NCBI RefSeq assembly: GCF_021462225.1
Contig: NC_061812.1
Span: 38,690,675-38,754,674, forward strand
Reading direction: 5' to 3'
DNA from: Girardinichthys multiradiatus
Taxonomy: Eukaryota; Chordata; Actinopteri; Cyprinodontiformes; Goodeidae
DNA length: 64,000 nt
Both the position numbers and the translations under genes were made by a program. Below the pieces are notes generated by a model, which saw only the letters and a program-made list of their open reading frames with translations, was not told where the DNA came from and ran no database searches. This document shows, one piece after another, positions 1-10,973 of the stretch (positions are counted from its first letter, which is position 1; every line of letters begins with the position of its first letter).

Positions 1-1360
1 ATTAATCTCAATGTAAATCCAGCTGTTCTGTGAAGGCCTTGGAGGTTTGTTTGAGAACATTAATGAACAAACAGCGTCTTCATGATGCTGTTTGCTCGGA
101 GGACTGTCATGGAGTGACATTTTTGGACTTTATGGTTTCTTTTGCTAGTCCTTAGATCTTAGGTTGTTGTGCTACCTCCAGTTCTCAGTTTCCTTTAGTT
201 CATGTTTATTCTTGATTCTGTTTTCTCTTGGTCTGTAGTTTTCGTTTAGGTCTGTTTCACTGTTTTGTTAATCAGTCCCTTTCTTCATGTCTTAGTCTTA
301 TTAGGTTCACCTGCTCCCTCTGTCTCCCTGCGTCCATGTCACACCTGTTCCCTGTTTCTTTGATTACCTGCCTTTTGTTCCCCTCTTTGTGCTCTGTGTA
401 TATTCGTAGTTCTCCTTGCTTAGTTCCTCACTGCTTCGTTTGTAGACTATGCTACGTTTTTGCTACGTTTTTGCCTTAAGTGACCTGCAGAGTTCATGTA
501 AGTTTTGGACTGTACTTATGATTCATCCCTGCAGTGTTTTTGTTACATTTTGGATATTGTTTTGAATAAACAAGGAAGTACTAAGATGCGGCTACCAAGC
601 TCTTGTCTGCGCTTTGGTCCGACCCACAGTCCTCCCCCGACATTGACATTACAGGGACAAAGTTGTGGAGACATTTAAGACACTGTTATAAAATAATGTC
701 CCAATTTATCATCGAAAATAGAAAGCGTGTGGCATAACTGTAAACCTACCAAGACATGGCTGTACATCCAGGCAAGTAAGTGACCTTTGGAAACTTTAGG
801 GGCTCTAGTAATCCACAACTCAGGTGGAAGGGTTTGTTAACAGGATAACTATAAGTCTTTATGAAATAGTTAAAGGAAAAAAGATATGGTAAGAAAGTAT
901 TGTTTGGAATTTGCCCTAACCTATGTACGGGACACAGCAAACATGTGGAAGAAGGTGCTGCTCTATTGAGATAAAAACAATTTTTGGCCTTCATTTAAAA
1001 CAGTATAAGTGTAGGAAAAGTAGCACTTGTTGTCACTCTGAACACACCATCCCCACAATGAAATATGTTGGTGACAGCATCATGCTATGGGAATGATTTT
1101 GTTCAGCAGGGGCAGTGAAGCACGTCAGAGTTGATTAAAAATGGAGGGAAATTCTTGACAATCCTCAAAGAGGTACCAGAAGACAACTTATTTCTGTATT
1201 CCAGTGGTGTAGTCAAAGTTTAGATCTAAATCCAACTGAGAACATATGGCAAGACTTGAAAATTTATCTTTACAGAAGTTTTTATCCAATCTGACTTGAG
1301 CGTGAGCTATTTTGCAAAAATTGCAGTAATTGTAGTAAGTGGTGGTACTTTTTTCAAAGG
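1..1360 (+). mobile_element. Degraded Tc1-like DNA transposon (family A), split by a solo LTR
   Basis: The window opens inside a copy of the abundant fish Tc1-like family. Bases 1-104 match the stretch just upstream of the transposase start (for example 'GAACAAACAGC'). Bases 649-1360 carry on with the helix-turn-helix and DDE-encoding part: 'CCTACCAAGACATGGC' near 747, the 'GACAGCATCATGCTATGGG' block near 1071-1090, and a 'GACTTGAAAATT' block near 1254. Many indels and stops break the reading frame, and only antisense shadow ORFs remain open. The piece between 105 and 648 is a later LTR insertion. The right terminus is not clearly preserved. Family identity is by remembered similarity and is secure as Tc1/mariner. 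Confidence 0.85.
105..648 (+). mobile_element. Solo LTR, gypsy/Sushi-like, inserted in Tc1 copy
   Basis: The segment begins TGTCATGG and ends near TTGACA, giving short inverted TGTCA/TGACA ends as in fish gypsy LTRs. Its interior is T-rich, with 'CACCTGTTCCCTG', a TATA-like 'GTGTATATTCG' near 397-407, an AATAAA signal near 565, and a GC-rich 'GGTCCGACCCACAGTCCTCC' end just before the terminus. It separates two parts of one Tc1 copy, so it is younger than that Tc1. No clean 5-bp target duplication is visible, so the exact right edge is uncertain by a few bases. Bases 434-648 recur at 2510-2724 because of the tandem duplication. Confidence 0.65.
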
Positions 1361-2509
1361 CACTTTAATACTATACAGAGTCTTGTATGTTCAGTGATGC
1401 TCACCTTCATTTAAGGATTCGGCAGGAATGATAAACCCCGCTGGAATTCTCCTTCCTGTTACTCCAGTGAAATGAGAATATGCTGACGCAGAGATCATCA
1501 CTCGTTTATGCTTTGCACTGTGGAGTAACAAGAACATCTATATCTTGCACCTCACATTTGTTGAGGATTTGTAGAAAATAAGCAACTCAAAACTCAGCAA
1601 GAATATTTAGTAAAAAATGCTCCGTCGGACAGGTCAAAGTGGTTCCTTTGTCATCCCTCCAAACCTTACTGACTCTGGTGTCAAAATGAGATCTTTCCAT
1701 GTAATCCATGCAACATTTAATAACTGCTCACAGTTAACTCCATTAAAGTTACAATAAATATCCTTATGTGTAATCCATGCAATAATTATTAAAACACACA
1801 GTTGAAGCAGTAGGGGGTGAAACATGCATGTTCTCATATTCTGGAGCTGAGAGACTGGAGGGGCCTGTGTGGAGCCACATATTATCTGCCACATGTTATC
1901 TGTCTTATCTTTTGCAGAGGTATAAACAACAAGTATCCAATGATGTATGATGATTTTACATTCTTTCACATGTATTAAATGACATTAGTAACCTTTGATT
2001 AACAAGTTAAAAGATGTATGATTGAAATGTGGGTAAGAACTGAGGTTTGACATTCTCAATCAGCTATATATGAAAGAGATATAACGTTAATCATTTGTGA
2101 AGCATGAATAAAAAGAATGAAGTGATGGTTTTGTAACTGTGTTTTAAAGTAAATGCTGAAAGCTGAAGAATGGAATGTGTAATACTGTGTAAAGTTTAAA
2201 ACTGAGCAGATTAGGGAAAGAACTGTAGGATGACCAGGAGTGACGAGAGCCAGTGGCTTGCTGACATCGAACCTTTTGAAGTCTAAACGGGAGGAAGGGA
2301 GGATGCGACTAGAGCCAGCTGCGTGGCTATTATCGGCATCTCCATGGCCGAGAAACAGAATCAGTACGTCATGATGACCATGGCTAAAGTATTGAGCAAT
2401 AACCAAGAGGCTGAGCTGAATAGGTTGTGCAATAATTGAGAAGCCTAATAAGGGGCTGACTGGTGAAAGCATCAAGCACCATAAAAGCAATGCTGAAGGA
2501 GGGAATGGG
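1361..2509. other. Unclassified segment in duplicated unit, copy 1
   Basis: This stretch lies between the Tc1 remnant and the duplication junction. I recognise no known repeat family or gene in it. It contains a 'GTAATCCATGCAA' motif twice (near 1703 and 1770). Its longer open frames lie on the minus strand (1634-1969, 2056-2490) and show no recognisable domain. From about 2020 the sequence looks like the start of a longer element that continues past 4585 in copy 2 (see 4097-5215). Confidence 0.4.
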
Positions 2510-2724
2510 CTTCGTTTGTAGACTATGCTACGTTTTTGCTACGTTTTTGCCTTAAGTGACCTGCAGAGTTCATGTAAGTTTTGGACTGTACTTATGATTC
2601 ATCCCTGCAGTGTTTTTGTTACATTTTGGATATTGTTTTGAATAAACAAGGAAGTACTAAGATGCGGCTACCAAGCTCTTGTCTGCGCTTTGGTCCGACC
2701 CACAGTCCTCCCCCGACATTGACA

Positions 2725-3436
2725 TTACAGGGACAAAGTTGTGGAGACATTTAAGACACTGTTATAAAATAATGTCCCAATTTATCATCGAAAATAGAAA
2801 GCGTGTGGCATAACTGTAAACCTACCAAGACATGGCTGTACATCCAGGCAAGTAAGTGACCTTTGGAAACTTTAGGGGCTCTAGTAATCCACAACTCAGG
2901 TGGAAGGGTTTGTTAACAGGATAACTATAAGTCTTTATGAAATAGTTAAAGGAAAAAAGATATGGTAAGAAAGTATTGTTTGGAATTTGCCCTAACCTAT
3001 GTACGGGACACAGCAAACATGTGGAAGAAGGTGCTGCTCTATTGAGATAAAAACAATTTTTGGCCTTCATTTAAAACAGTATAAGTGTAGGAAAAGTAGC
3101 ACTTGTTGTCACTCTGAACACACCATCCCCACAATGAAATATGTTGGTGACAGCATCATGCTATGGGAATGATTTTGTTCAGCAGGGGCAGTGAAGCACG
3201 TCAGAGTTGATTAAAAATGGAGGGAAATTCTTGACAATCCTCAAAGAGGTACCAGAAGACAACTTATTTCTGTATTCCAGTGGTGTAGTCAAAGTTTAGA
3301 TCTAAATCCAACTGAGAACATATGGCAAGACTTGAAAATTTATCTTTACAGAAGTTTTTATCCAATCTGACTTGAGCGTGAGCTATTTTGCAAAAATTGC
3401 AGTAATTGTAGTAAGTGGTGGTACTTTTTTCAAAGG
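2725..3436 (+). mobile_element. Tc1-like transposon fragment, duplicated copy
   Basis: This is the second copy of the Tc1 body at 649-1360, carried along by the 2,076-bp tandem duplication rather than by transposition. It has no Tc1 5' part because the duplication starts inside the LTR, so bases 2510-2724 before it are LTR tail. It carries the same disabling indels as copy 1. Confidence 0.85.
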
Positions 3437-4096
3437 CACTTTAATACTATACAGAGTCTTGTATGTTCAGTGATGCTCACCTTCATTTAAGGATTCGGCA
3501 GGAATGATAAACCCCGCTGGAATTCTCCTTCCTGTTACTCCAGTGAAATGAGAATATGCTGACGCAGAGATCATCACTCGTTTATGCTTTGCACTGTGGA
3601 GTAACAAGAACATCTATATCTTGCACCTCACATTTGTTGAGGATTTGTAGAAAATAAGCAACTCAAAACTCAGCAAGAATATTTAGTAAAAAATGCTCCG
3701 TCGGACAGGTCAAAGTGGTTCCTTTGTCATCCCTCCAAACCTTACTGACTCTGGTGTCAAAATGAGATCTTTCCATGTAATCCATGCAACATTTAATAAC
3801 TGCTCACAGTTAACTCCATTAAAGTTACAATAAATATCCTTATGTGTAATCCATGCAATAATTATTAAAACACACAGTTGAAGCAGTAGGGGGTGAAACA
3901 TGCATGTTCTCATATTCTGGAGCTGAGAGACTGGAGGGGCCTGTGTGGAGCCACATATTATCTGCCACATGTTATCTGTCTTATCTTTTGCAGAGGTATA
4001 AACAACAAGTATCCAATGATGTATGATGATTTTACATTCTTTCACATGTATTAAATGAAATTAGTAACCTTTGATTAACAAGTTAAAAGATGTATG

Positions 4097-5215
4097 ATTG
4101 AAATGTGGGTAAGAACTGAGGTTTGACATTCTCAATCAGCTATATATGAAAGAGATATAACGTTAATCATTTGTGAAGCATGAATAAAAAGAATGAAGTG
4201 ATGGTTTTGTAACTGTGTTTTAAAGTAAATGCTGAAAGCTGAAGAATGGAATGTGTAATACTGTGTAAAGTTTAAAACTGAGCAGATTAGGGAAAGAACT
4301 GTAGGATGACCAGGAGTGACGAGAGCCAGTGGCTTGCTGACATCGAACCTTTTGAAGTCTAAACGGGAGGAAGGGAGGATGCGACTAGAGCCAGCTGCGT
4401 GGCTATTATCGGCATCTCCATGGCCGAGAAACAGAATCAGTACGTCATGATGACCATGGCTAAAGTATTGAGCAATAACCAAGAGGCTGAGCTGAATAGG
4501 TTGTGCAATAATTGAGAAGCCTAATAAGGGGCTGACTGGTGAAAGCATCAAGCACCATAAAAGCAATGCTGAAGGAGGGAATGGGGTTGTTTCCTCGCAG
4601 AAGACCAGCGAACAAGATCGGACAGAGAAAATAAGCTTAGATAGAAAAGGAACAGACACACAGCCCAACTGATTGACTGCATTAAAAAGAGGATCAACCC
4701 GTGAGCCCAGAAAGGACTGTGCCTCAAGATTAAGACTGATTTAATCTAAAGCCTTTTTATAAAGACAACATAAGTGAACTTGATCGGTGAACAGTTGATT
4801 GCTCTAGGTTTCAGGCTTCTGGAAGTCCTGAATCAACCTCATTTATGTCTCTGGGTTTCCTTCAACTCTTCAGCCTCTGGAAACTACTGTCTTCGGAGAT
4901 ACATGACAACAAAGATCCTGTTTAACCATCGAAGCCTGGAGCATCAGTGCCGGCCACTTAAAGGAAGAAAACTGAAGATTGAGTCGTATTCCCTTCAAGA
5001 AACCACTCGTTGCTACCAGAAGAATCTTCTCCATCAGGTGCATGGATGAGCCTCCGTCTTCAAAGCCTCTCCAAACTCACCAGTTTCAGCATCAGGGAAA
5101 GACAGGTTGAGTTGATTGATTCGTTTCTATTATTGAAATTATTTTGTGCTGCTGAATTTAAGCTGTTACTGACCCCTGCAAAAGCATTACTAATTAAAGA
5201 AAGCATATAAAATTC
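4097..5215. other. Unclassified long segment, possibly an LTR or retroelement part
   Basis: The stretch from about 4097 to 5215 reads as one coherent unit, whose first part is also in duplication copy 1 from about 2021. It has an 'ACCATAAAAGC' TATA-like motif near 4553-4563, followed by a GC-richer stretch. An open frame at 4774-5049 (91 codons) has no domain I recognise. It ends in AT-rich sequence 'AAGCATATAAAATTCTAG'. Retroelement origin is only a guess from this layout. No terminal repeats or target duplication were found. Confidence 0.25.
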
Positions 5216-5230
5216 TAGTTAAATCGTGGA

Positions 5231-5954
5231 CATTCAATTATGTGAGTCACCGTATTTTTTGGTTTTTCATTGGTGGTAAAAAGTCTTGTTGCCTGGTTCC
5301 AAAGGTTATTTTCTCTGAGCTCAAATTGAAATGACCGGTTGTAGATAACTTGTGACAGAAGCATCTTCTCTCTTACTGCCCAAAGCCTTGCCAAACAATG
5401 ATTAATGATGATTGATCTAATGTATTATAGGAGTAACAATTTCTAGGCGTTAATAAATCTTGTCAAGGTGTTGAGAGTACAAACAAAAGGTGGAAAAAAA
5501 AGTTAAAAGAAAAATGGAGAAAATAGAGAGAACAACTATACACCCATCATAATACCAGAATGATCTGAGATCATCATGACTGGATTTATATCTGATTTGA
5601 GATCTGCTGACTTGGAGTTGCCTTCCAACAGTTTTGTCAAACATTTAGTCATGCTGAGGTAAAACAAGTAAATGTGACTGCCACTGGAGGGAAACATGAA
5701 GCAATCTAACTCCTGGAAACTTTCCCTAAACAATAAACGCATAACTTAACAGGGGGATGAATGACTTTGAACTTCCTTTTGACTGTTTTTATGTATTTGT
5801 TTTGCTACATGTACTGTGCCCACCAAGCTTATTACCTGTCATCTTACCTGAATCATCATTACCTGGCATCCCAGGTAAAGATGACTAGACCTTCTTGGAA
5901 TTTTAATTAGTAATCCATAAGTGTTTTTCTGAGGTATGAATGCGACATAACACA
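5231..5954. other. No recognisable feature
   Basis: AT-rich sequence with only short ORFs (64-68 codons) that show no domain. I see no known repeat here. Confidence 0.5.
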
Positions 5955-6554
5955 GGTCCTGTTTACATGACAATGATCCGTTGAAACGTTTTTTTCCCCG
6001 TATCTGTTAATATGTCTACATGAGAGGCATTTTAATTACAATCTAAAGTTCACACGGCAACAGTGGAGACGTGAAAATGGGGTAATTCCTCTGCCATTCC
6101 ACTAGCTGGCAGTATATTCTTTGAAACTCAACTACATGCACAAAACATTTCCTGCATACAAATATGGAAAGAAAATTAACTCTTTTTTGGACAACCATTT
6201 TTAGATTCAAAACAGTGAGCAGCACAAGTAAATACTCTTCAAACCGCCATCGGTAATGTTGATATCTTCATCTTCTGTGGCTTTTAAACTGGTCAGCAGC
6301 CGTTATGCTGTGCATTCATATCTACTGATTTCAGTCATACTGCAGATGAGCCAGGACTTCCCTATAAGAAAGATTCAATTTTTCCCGTCTACCTAATGGA
6401 GACTGCGACGTTTTCAAACCATTACACTCTGGAAACCGCTCTCAAATTGTGCCATTTTCAGAGAAAATATGCGCTGTTGTCATGGAGACAACCAGTAGAA
6501 TTCCAGCTAAACTTTTTCATTTTCACCAGAAAATGTTTTCGTGTCAACAGGGCC
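5955..6554. mobile_element. MITE-like element with imperfect terminal inverted repeats
   Basis: The left end reads GGTCCTGTTTACATGACAAT. The reverse complement of the right end reads GGCCCTGTTGACACGAAAAC, giving imperfect inverted termini of about 20 bases around a 600-bp noncoding interior. The 'GTTTACACGACAACG'-type terminus resembles a widespread fish non-autonomous DNA transposon whose ends mimic each other. The interior has no transposase. I see no clear target duplication, so superfamily assignment (hAT or Harbinger-like) is open. Confidence 0.5.
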
Positions 6555-7977
6555 ATAGAGACCCATTTCTTTTAGCGACTGGCCTCTTGGCCATGCGAGG
6601 ACAATATTTATCTTGCCACTAAACACAGTGAGCAGGATAGATATGAAGCAAAAAAAAAAAAACTAAAAGAATGCCTTTGTTAGAGATTTGTGGAAAAGAG
6701 GGGCATCTCAGGTTCACCAAGACATCACAATTACAATTAGACAGTATCTACGTGACAATGCACTTGTTGTTTTGGAGTATAGCTCCAAAATAAATCGAAT
6801 TATAATGGTCATCAGAACATCAACTACTGTATCTTTTGAATGCCATTTCTGTTAGATACATCTGATAAGTGTTGTGCTTTGTTGGCTTGTTGGATGGCCT
6901 TTTACTGGCTTTGATCCACACACACTTGATGTATACTTTTAGTGGCCGAAATGATAAATCTAAAAGAGTCATGAGGACATTGTGATAAAGGAAAAAAGAA
7001 ACGAGACTGGAAAATGTAGGTTAATCACAATCACCGTAATATCATTATTGCAGTGCTTAGCAGCAATTGCATGTTTGCCTGATTTGTGCAGCTGTATTTG
7101 GGAGGTATGTGTGTGTATTGATGGGTGGGGTGTGGATAGTCAGTCATTTGGCTAGTGATTTGTAGCTGGCTTTAAATTGTGTATTTAGACAAATAAAATG
7201 AAAGCAAAAAAGGTTTTAAAATCTCATAAACTGAGGTAACTGAAACTTTACCTAAAACTGTGTGCTTTCTGACCTTTCAGCAACAGACACTGCAGGTGAG
7301 CCTGGTGTAAATCTGAGGTTGTGAAAAACAAACTCTTGTCTGGTGGAGGATCTGTGATGTTACGGCCATTCTGTCTTCTAAAGGCCCTGAAAACCTTATT
7401 AGATTGCTTGGTATTGTAAATTCTTTAAAATACGAGATTTCAAACAAAACTTGTTTGGCTACTGCCAGAGAACTGAAAATTGACCATCTCCGGGATATTA
7501 ACAGGAAAATTATCAAAAACATATAGATAAATAAACTGAAATGGTTCAAAAGAGACAAAATCAATATTTTTCAATGACCGTCTCAGTAACAATTGCTAAT
7601 TTTTCTTCAAAACCTTTGGGGTGATGTTGGGGGAATAGAGTATTAGAGTGGAATGTGAACTATCTAGAGAGAGTGTGTAAAGAGGAATGGTCAAAGAACC
7701 CTCCTCCAATAGATTACAACCTTGAAAAATGATAACATCATATTCAAAAACTTATAATATCGTTGAAAAGTAATTTTATTTCTTTAACTCAGTTTAATAA
7801 GTCCAACACATTAACAGACTGATGTTTTCAAGCCTTTATTTCTGTTAATTATGATGATTTTCCACTTACTGCTAATGAAAACGTGACATTTAAGATTACA
7901 ATATTGCATCACTTTAATAAAAATTATTTGCTTTGTTAATACAGAAATGTGGGCTTAATGAAAAGTATTGTCAAGTT
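6555..7977. other. No recognisable feature
   Basis: AT-rich noncoding sequence with a poly-A run near 6650. The 95-codon minus-strand ORF at 7277-7564 shows no domain. Nothing else stands out. Confidence 0.5.
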
Positions 7978-8246
7978 TGTCGGTTAAGCCAGAGATCCAA
8001 GTGCAGATATGGCCGGCAGACTTTGAGTCAGTTTAACGGAAGAATCCAGCAATAAACAATAAATACTGAGGCACAGCTGGAAGATGACAAAGGAACCAGT
8101 TGAGCTTATCAAAGAACATTTAGAACAACTGAGGCAGAATGAAAGCAGGGGAGCTGAGGGAGGGAGACTAATTAACACAAGCAGAGTTGAAATGAGACCC
8201 AAAGAAACTATCAAACCATGAAGAAAAATCTAACAGAGATCCGACA
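7978..8246 (-). mobile_element. Short solo-LTR-like element with TGTCGG...CCGACA ends
   Basis: The 269-bp segment has perfect 6-bp inverted termini, TGTCGG and CCGACA. Read on the minus strand it resembles fish gypsy LTRs: T-rich start, 'TTAATTAGTCTCCCTCC' middle, an AATAAA-poor 3' part and 'CTTGGATCTCTGGCTTAAC' before the end. The flanking five bases (AAGTT left, GAAAT right) do not match, so insertion by integrase is not proven. It could also be a small MITE. Confidence 0.4.
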
Positions 8247-9004
8247 GAAATTGTATTTAAAATGTACAAAGAGCAGAAGAATGAACTAAGAAACTAGTGT
8301 GAAGCGTTACAATCGCTTCCATGGCTGCAGTTGTAAAAGGTTTGGTGTGAAGATCCTCAACCATTTTGTGCACCTTTGTGATGAATTAGAACAGAGGCTG
8401 CAATTTTGTCATCCATGAAGATACTCCTAAACCTTCTTCCACCTCTCTATATAATTGCTACCTAAAGTGCGCAACATTCCTCCCACATCGTCTGGGGGTT
8501 ATTTTGTTTTAGGTGGAACCATGTGGACTGTGTGCCTGGGGCTTTCCACATCTGGACTCTGTCACTCTCCTCTGGCAGGACTGTGCACAGCAGTGATGGC
8601 CGCTGTGAGGCATGACTCCTGTCATATTGCTTTCTCTGTTATCTCCTCTGGGTCAATGTGCACACAGGCTACTTACATGAGTCAGGTACATGTTTATTTA
8701 TGTGCTAATTCTTAGACAGGTCACATATTTTATTTGTCAGGGTAGATGGGGAGGGGTACGTTCTTGTAGAACAGTCTGTCTCCTCTCTGGCTTGCTCCTA
8801 TGTGCTGTCAACAAAGGCGACAACAGAGCATTGTCTGTTTGTTTACGCACCATAGGGTGCTCAGGCGCAAACTGCTGCCTCTGGCTGTTTGCGGCGTGCC
8901 TCCCACCCTCAGCCATGCCAGTGTGTCACAATTAGAATAAGCACATCTGTGCATAACAACAAGTAGTGGATTGTCTTTAAAAGTATCCATATCTGTTTTC
9001 TTTT
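8247..9004. other. No recognisable feature
   Basis: Somewhat GC-richer sequence around 8455-8935 with two short plus-strand ORFs (86 and 81 codons). No domain, splice-supported exon or known repeat could be recognised. Confidence 0.45.
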
Positions 9005-9565
9005 TACATTTTGTCTTTTTACAACTACAAACTTGAATGTATTTCCTTGATTTTTTTGTGACAGGGAAACATAAAGAAGAGCATAGTGGTGAAGTGAAAT
9101 GAAAATGATTCATGGTTTTCACATTTTTGTACAAATAAAAATCCATTTAATTAGTAAATACAGGCCATTTTAGGTCATTTTATCTCAGCTGCTCTGTGCA
9201 GGCCTCAGAGGTTTTTTAGGGAACACTGTTGAACAAACAGCAACATATAGACCAGACAAGTTAGATATAATGGTTCTTAGCTGACAGGCTGTTAGAGGAA
9301 AGCATTATTCAGAGAAGCAGATAAGAGGCACCTGGTAACTCTGGAGGGCTGCAGAGATCTACAGCTCAGGTGGGAGATTCTGTTGACAGGACAACAATTA
9401 GTCATGCCCTCCACATATCTGGCTTTCATGGTAGACCAGCAAGAAAAAAGCTATTATGAGTAGTCCAGGATTTTAAAACCATGTACCTCTATCACACAAA
9501 ATACCAATAAAATGCAGTGAAATTTGTGGACTTAATGCAACAAATTGTGAGTTCATGGGGTGCTT
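9005..9565 (+). mobile_element. Internally deleted Tc1-like remnant (family A)
   Basis: The left part ('GTGAAGTGAAATGAAAATGA', 'ACAAATAAAAATCC') matches the terminal region of the Tc1 family. It is followed by the 5' leader ('GCCTCAGAGGTTTTTT', 'GAACAAACAGC') and the DNA-binding portion ('ACAGCTCAGGTGGGAGATTC', 'GGACAACAATTAGTCATGCC'). The catalytic DDE part is missing: near 9470 the sequence jumps to the right-terminal region ('AATACCAATAAAATGCAGTG'). The element is non-autonomous. Confidence 0.8.
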
Positions 9566-10590
9566 TAGATATAGTTGATTTCTCAGATGAATGAACTTGA
9601 ATGTTATTTAAACTTTAGTCCAGGCTAAACGTTTAGGAGCAGGACTGATGGCAGAGGAGATGCTAGGTGCAAAGGAGAAAAAAAGAGCAGAGAAGAGTGC
9701 CAACCTAATAGTGGGGGATAGTTCCCTGCCAAAGGGAGATGGCGTTCCATCTCACTTACGTCCGTTTGCTCAATTTCCTCCATGTGCGGCAGAGCACCTG
9801 AGGTCTAGCTGTGGCCTCCTAAAGCTCCTACGAGATAATAGCCAATCGTTCTCTTCCTACTCCCAAATCAGACAGAGCAAAAAGACCTTGTGCCTTGTTT
9901 AAGATTTCGTATGAAGAAACCCCTGCTCCGGTATACACAGACTAAAAGAAAGGCTTAACAGCCAATAGCACAAAAAAAAAACAGTCTTTGGTTTCAGAGG
10001 TTGTGTCAACCAAACAGAAAGGTACAGCTGTTGTGTAGCACAGCATCACTTCTTTCACATATAATTATTTGTAAAGTATCCTCTTATGATAACTTTGATG
10101 TCAAAAATCCTCATAATCCAAATATTACCCTAAGTGCCGCAGTTTGTGGGAGCAGAAACAGTGCTGTGATAACAACAGCAAAGCACTAAGTTGCAGAGCT
10201 GCTGCTGCTGATGCTTTGATGTCTTCTCGTATTATCCTCCTACGCAGCACCTTTGTCTTCTTTGTGGTTGTTGAACAAGTCATATGCAATTATCAGACAC
10301 CTCTTGTGGTGGCGTCAACCAGTCTCTTATCTGCCAGATACTTAGATCTCCTTTCAACTTGGGGTTCCAATGGGCTCAAACCAATTTAAAGTGTACTGCA
10401 GAAGACCTTTAATCTAGTAAAAGGCTAAAAAAAACAAAAATGGGGAGTTTTATATTTATAGTTTCAGTCATATTTTGAACTTTTTTTGGAGAAGAAACTG
10501 ATTCTTTATTTGTTTTGCCACCCTTTTGCTCCTCTTCTGGTTCTTTTAATTGGTTTATTAAGTGAAAACTGAAAAATTAGCTTCTAAAAA
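9566..10590. other. No recognisable feature
   Basis: Mixed sequence with small plus-strand ORFs (9648-9902, 10144-10389). None shows a domain I recognise, and no repeat family was identified. Confidence 0.45.
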
Positions 10591-10594
10591 ATGC

Positions 10595-10735
10595 TTGCAG
10601 CAACATTTCAATAGATCAAGACACCCTTTACTCTGATAGCCCTAAATAAAATCTGGGGCAACCAAAAACTTTCACAAGTCACCTAATTACTAAATCGAGT
10701 CCACCTCAAAGGTTTGTTTGAGAACATTATATTAT
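10595..10735 (+). mobile_element. Tc1-like transposon, left part, interrupted by LINE
   Basis: The piece runs from 'CACCCTTTACTCTGATAGCC' through 'GTCACCTAATTACTAAAT' to 'GGTTTGTTTGAGAACATTA', which is the 5' leader of the Tc1 family. It stops exactly where the matching continuation ('TTGAATAAACAGCATGG') resumes after the LINE at about 13995. The two parts are one Tc1 copy split by a younger insertion. Confidence 0.85.
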
Positions 10736-10785
10736 ATATATTAGTATATTATAATAAATAATATTATATATTATATTCTAGAATT
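10736..10785. repeat. AT-rich low-complexity stretch at insertion junction
   Basis: About 50 bases made almost only of TATTA/ATATA units lie between the split Tc1 leader and the first LINE-specific bases. They belong to neither consensus as I remember it. They could be an expanded target duplication or non-templated 5' junction sequence. Confidence 0.6.
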
Positions 10786-10973
10786 GCGCCGCTCAAGGTG
10801 GCAGCAGGTTGGAGTAGCTCTGTTACTTTTGATTCTGATTTATTCTTTTTTGGAACTATTCCTCTTGTGGTGGATACAGTTGATTTTTTTTTTGGACTAC
10901 TGTCCACTCCGGTGTCGGATGCTGTGCAGCTTGGAGGATTTTTCTTGATACTTTCTATTTTTGGACATTTGTT

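Larger units (their letters stand above)
434..4585. repeat. Near-perfect tandem duplication, 2,076-bp unit (434-2509 and 2510-4585)
   Basis: Every landmark in the first unit recurs exactly 2,076 bases later: identical antisense ORFs at 746-994/2822-3070 and 1634-1969/3710-4045, and the same LTR tail and Tc1 body. The junction reads ...GAATGGG|CTTCGTTTGTAG... at 2509/2510, fusing the end of the unit to a point inside the solo LTR. The original right flank continues as GAATGGGGTTGTTTCC after 4585, and the original left flank is CACTGCTTCG at 434. Only about one base (G) of microhomology is shared at the breakpoint. One difference was noticed: C at 1983 and A at 4059. The duplication is therefore recent, or possibly an assembly artefact. 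Confidence 0.95.

Noticed and set aside
105..648. 5-bp target-site duplication for the first solo LTR
   Set aside because: The flanks AGGAC and TTACA (or TTGAC with an alternative end) do not match, so none is claimed.
746..994. 82-codon minus-strand ORF, repeated at 2822-3070
   Set aside because: It is the antisense of the Tc1 transposase region. Its repetition comes from the tandem duplication, not from selection for a protein.
434..4585. Interpretation of the two 2,076-bp units as LTRs of one large element
   Set aside because: The units are directly adjacent with no internal region, and each holds parts of unrelated elements (LTR tail, Tc1), so tandem duplication is the better reading.
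4132..4668. 178-codon minus-strand ORF, among the longest in the window outside recognised transposon coding regions
   Set aside because: It is low in recognisable motifs, mostly duplicated in copy 1 where it is shorter, and looks like a chance frame. No domain supports it as a gene.
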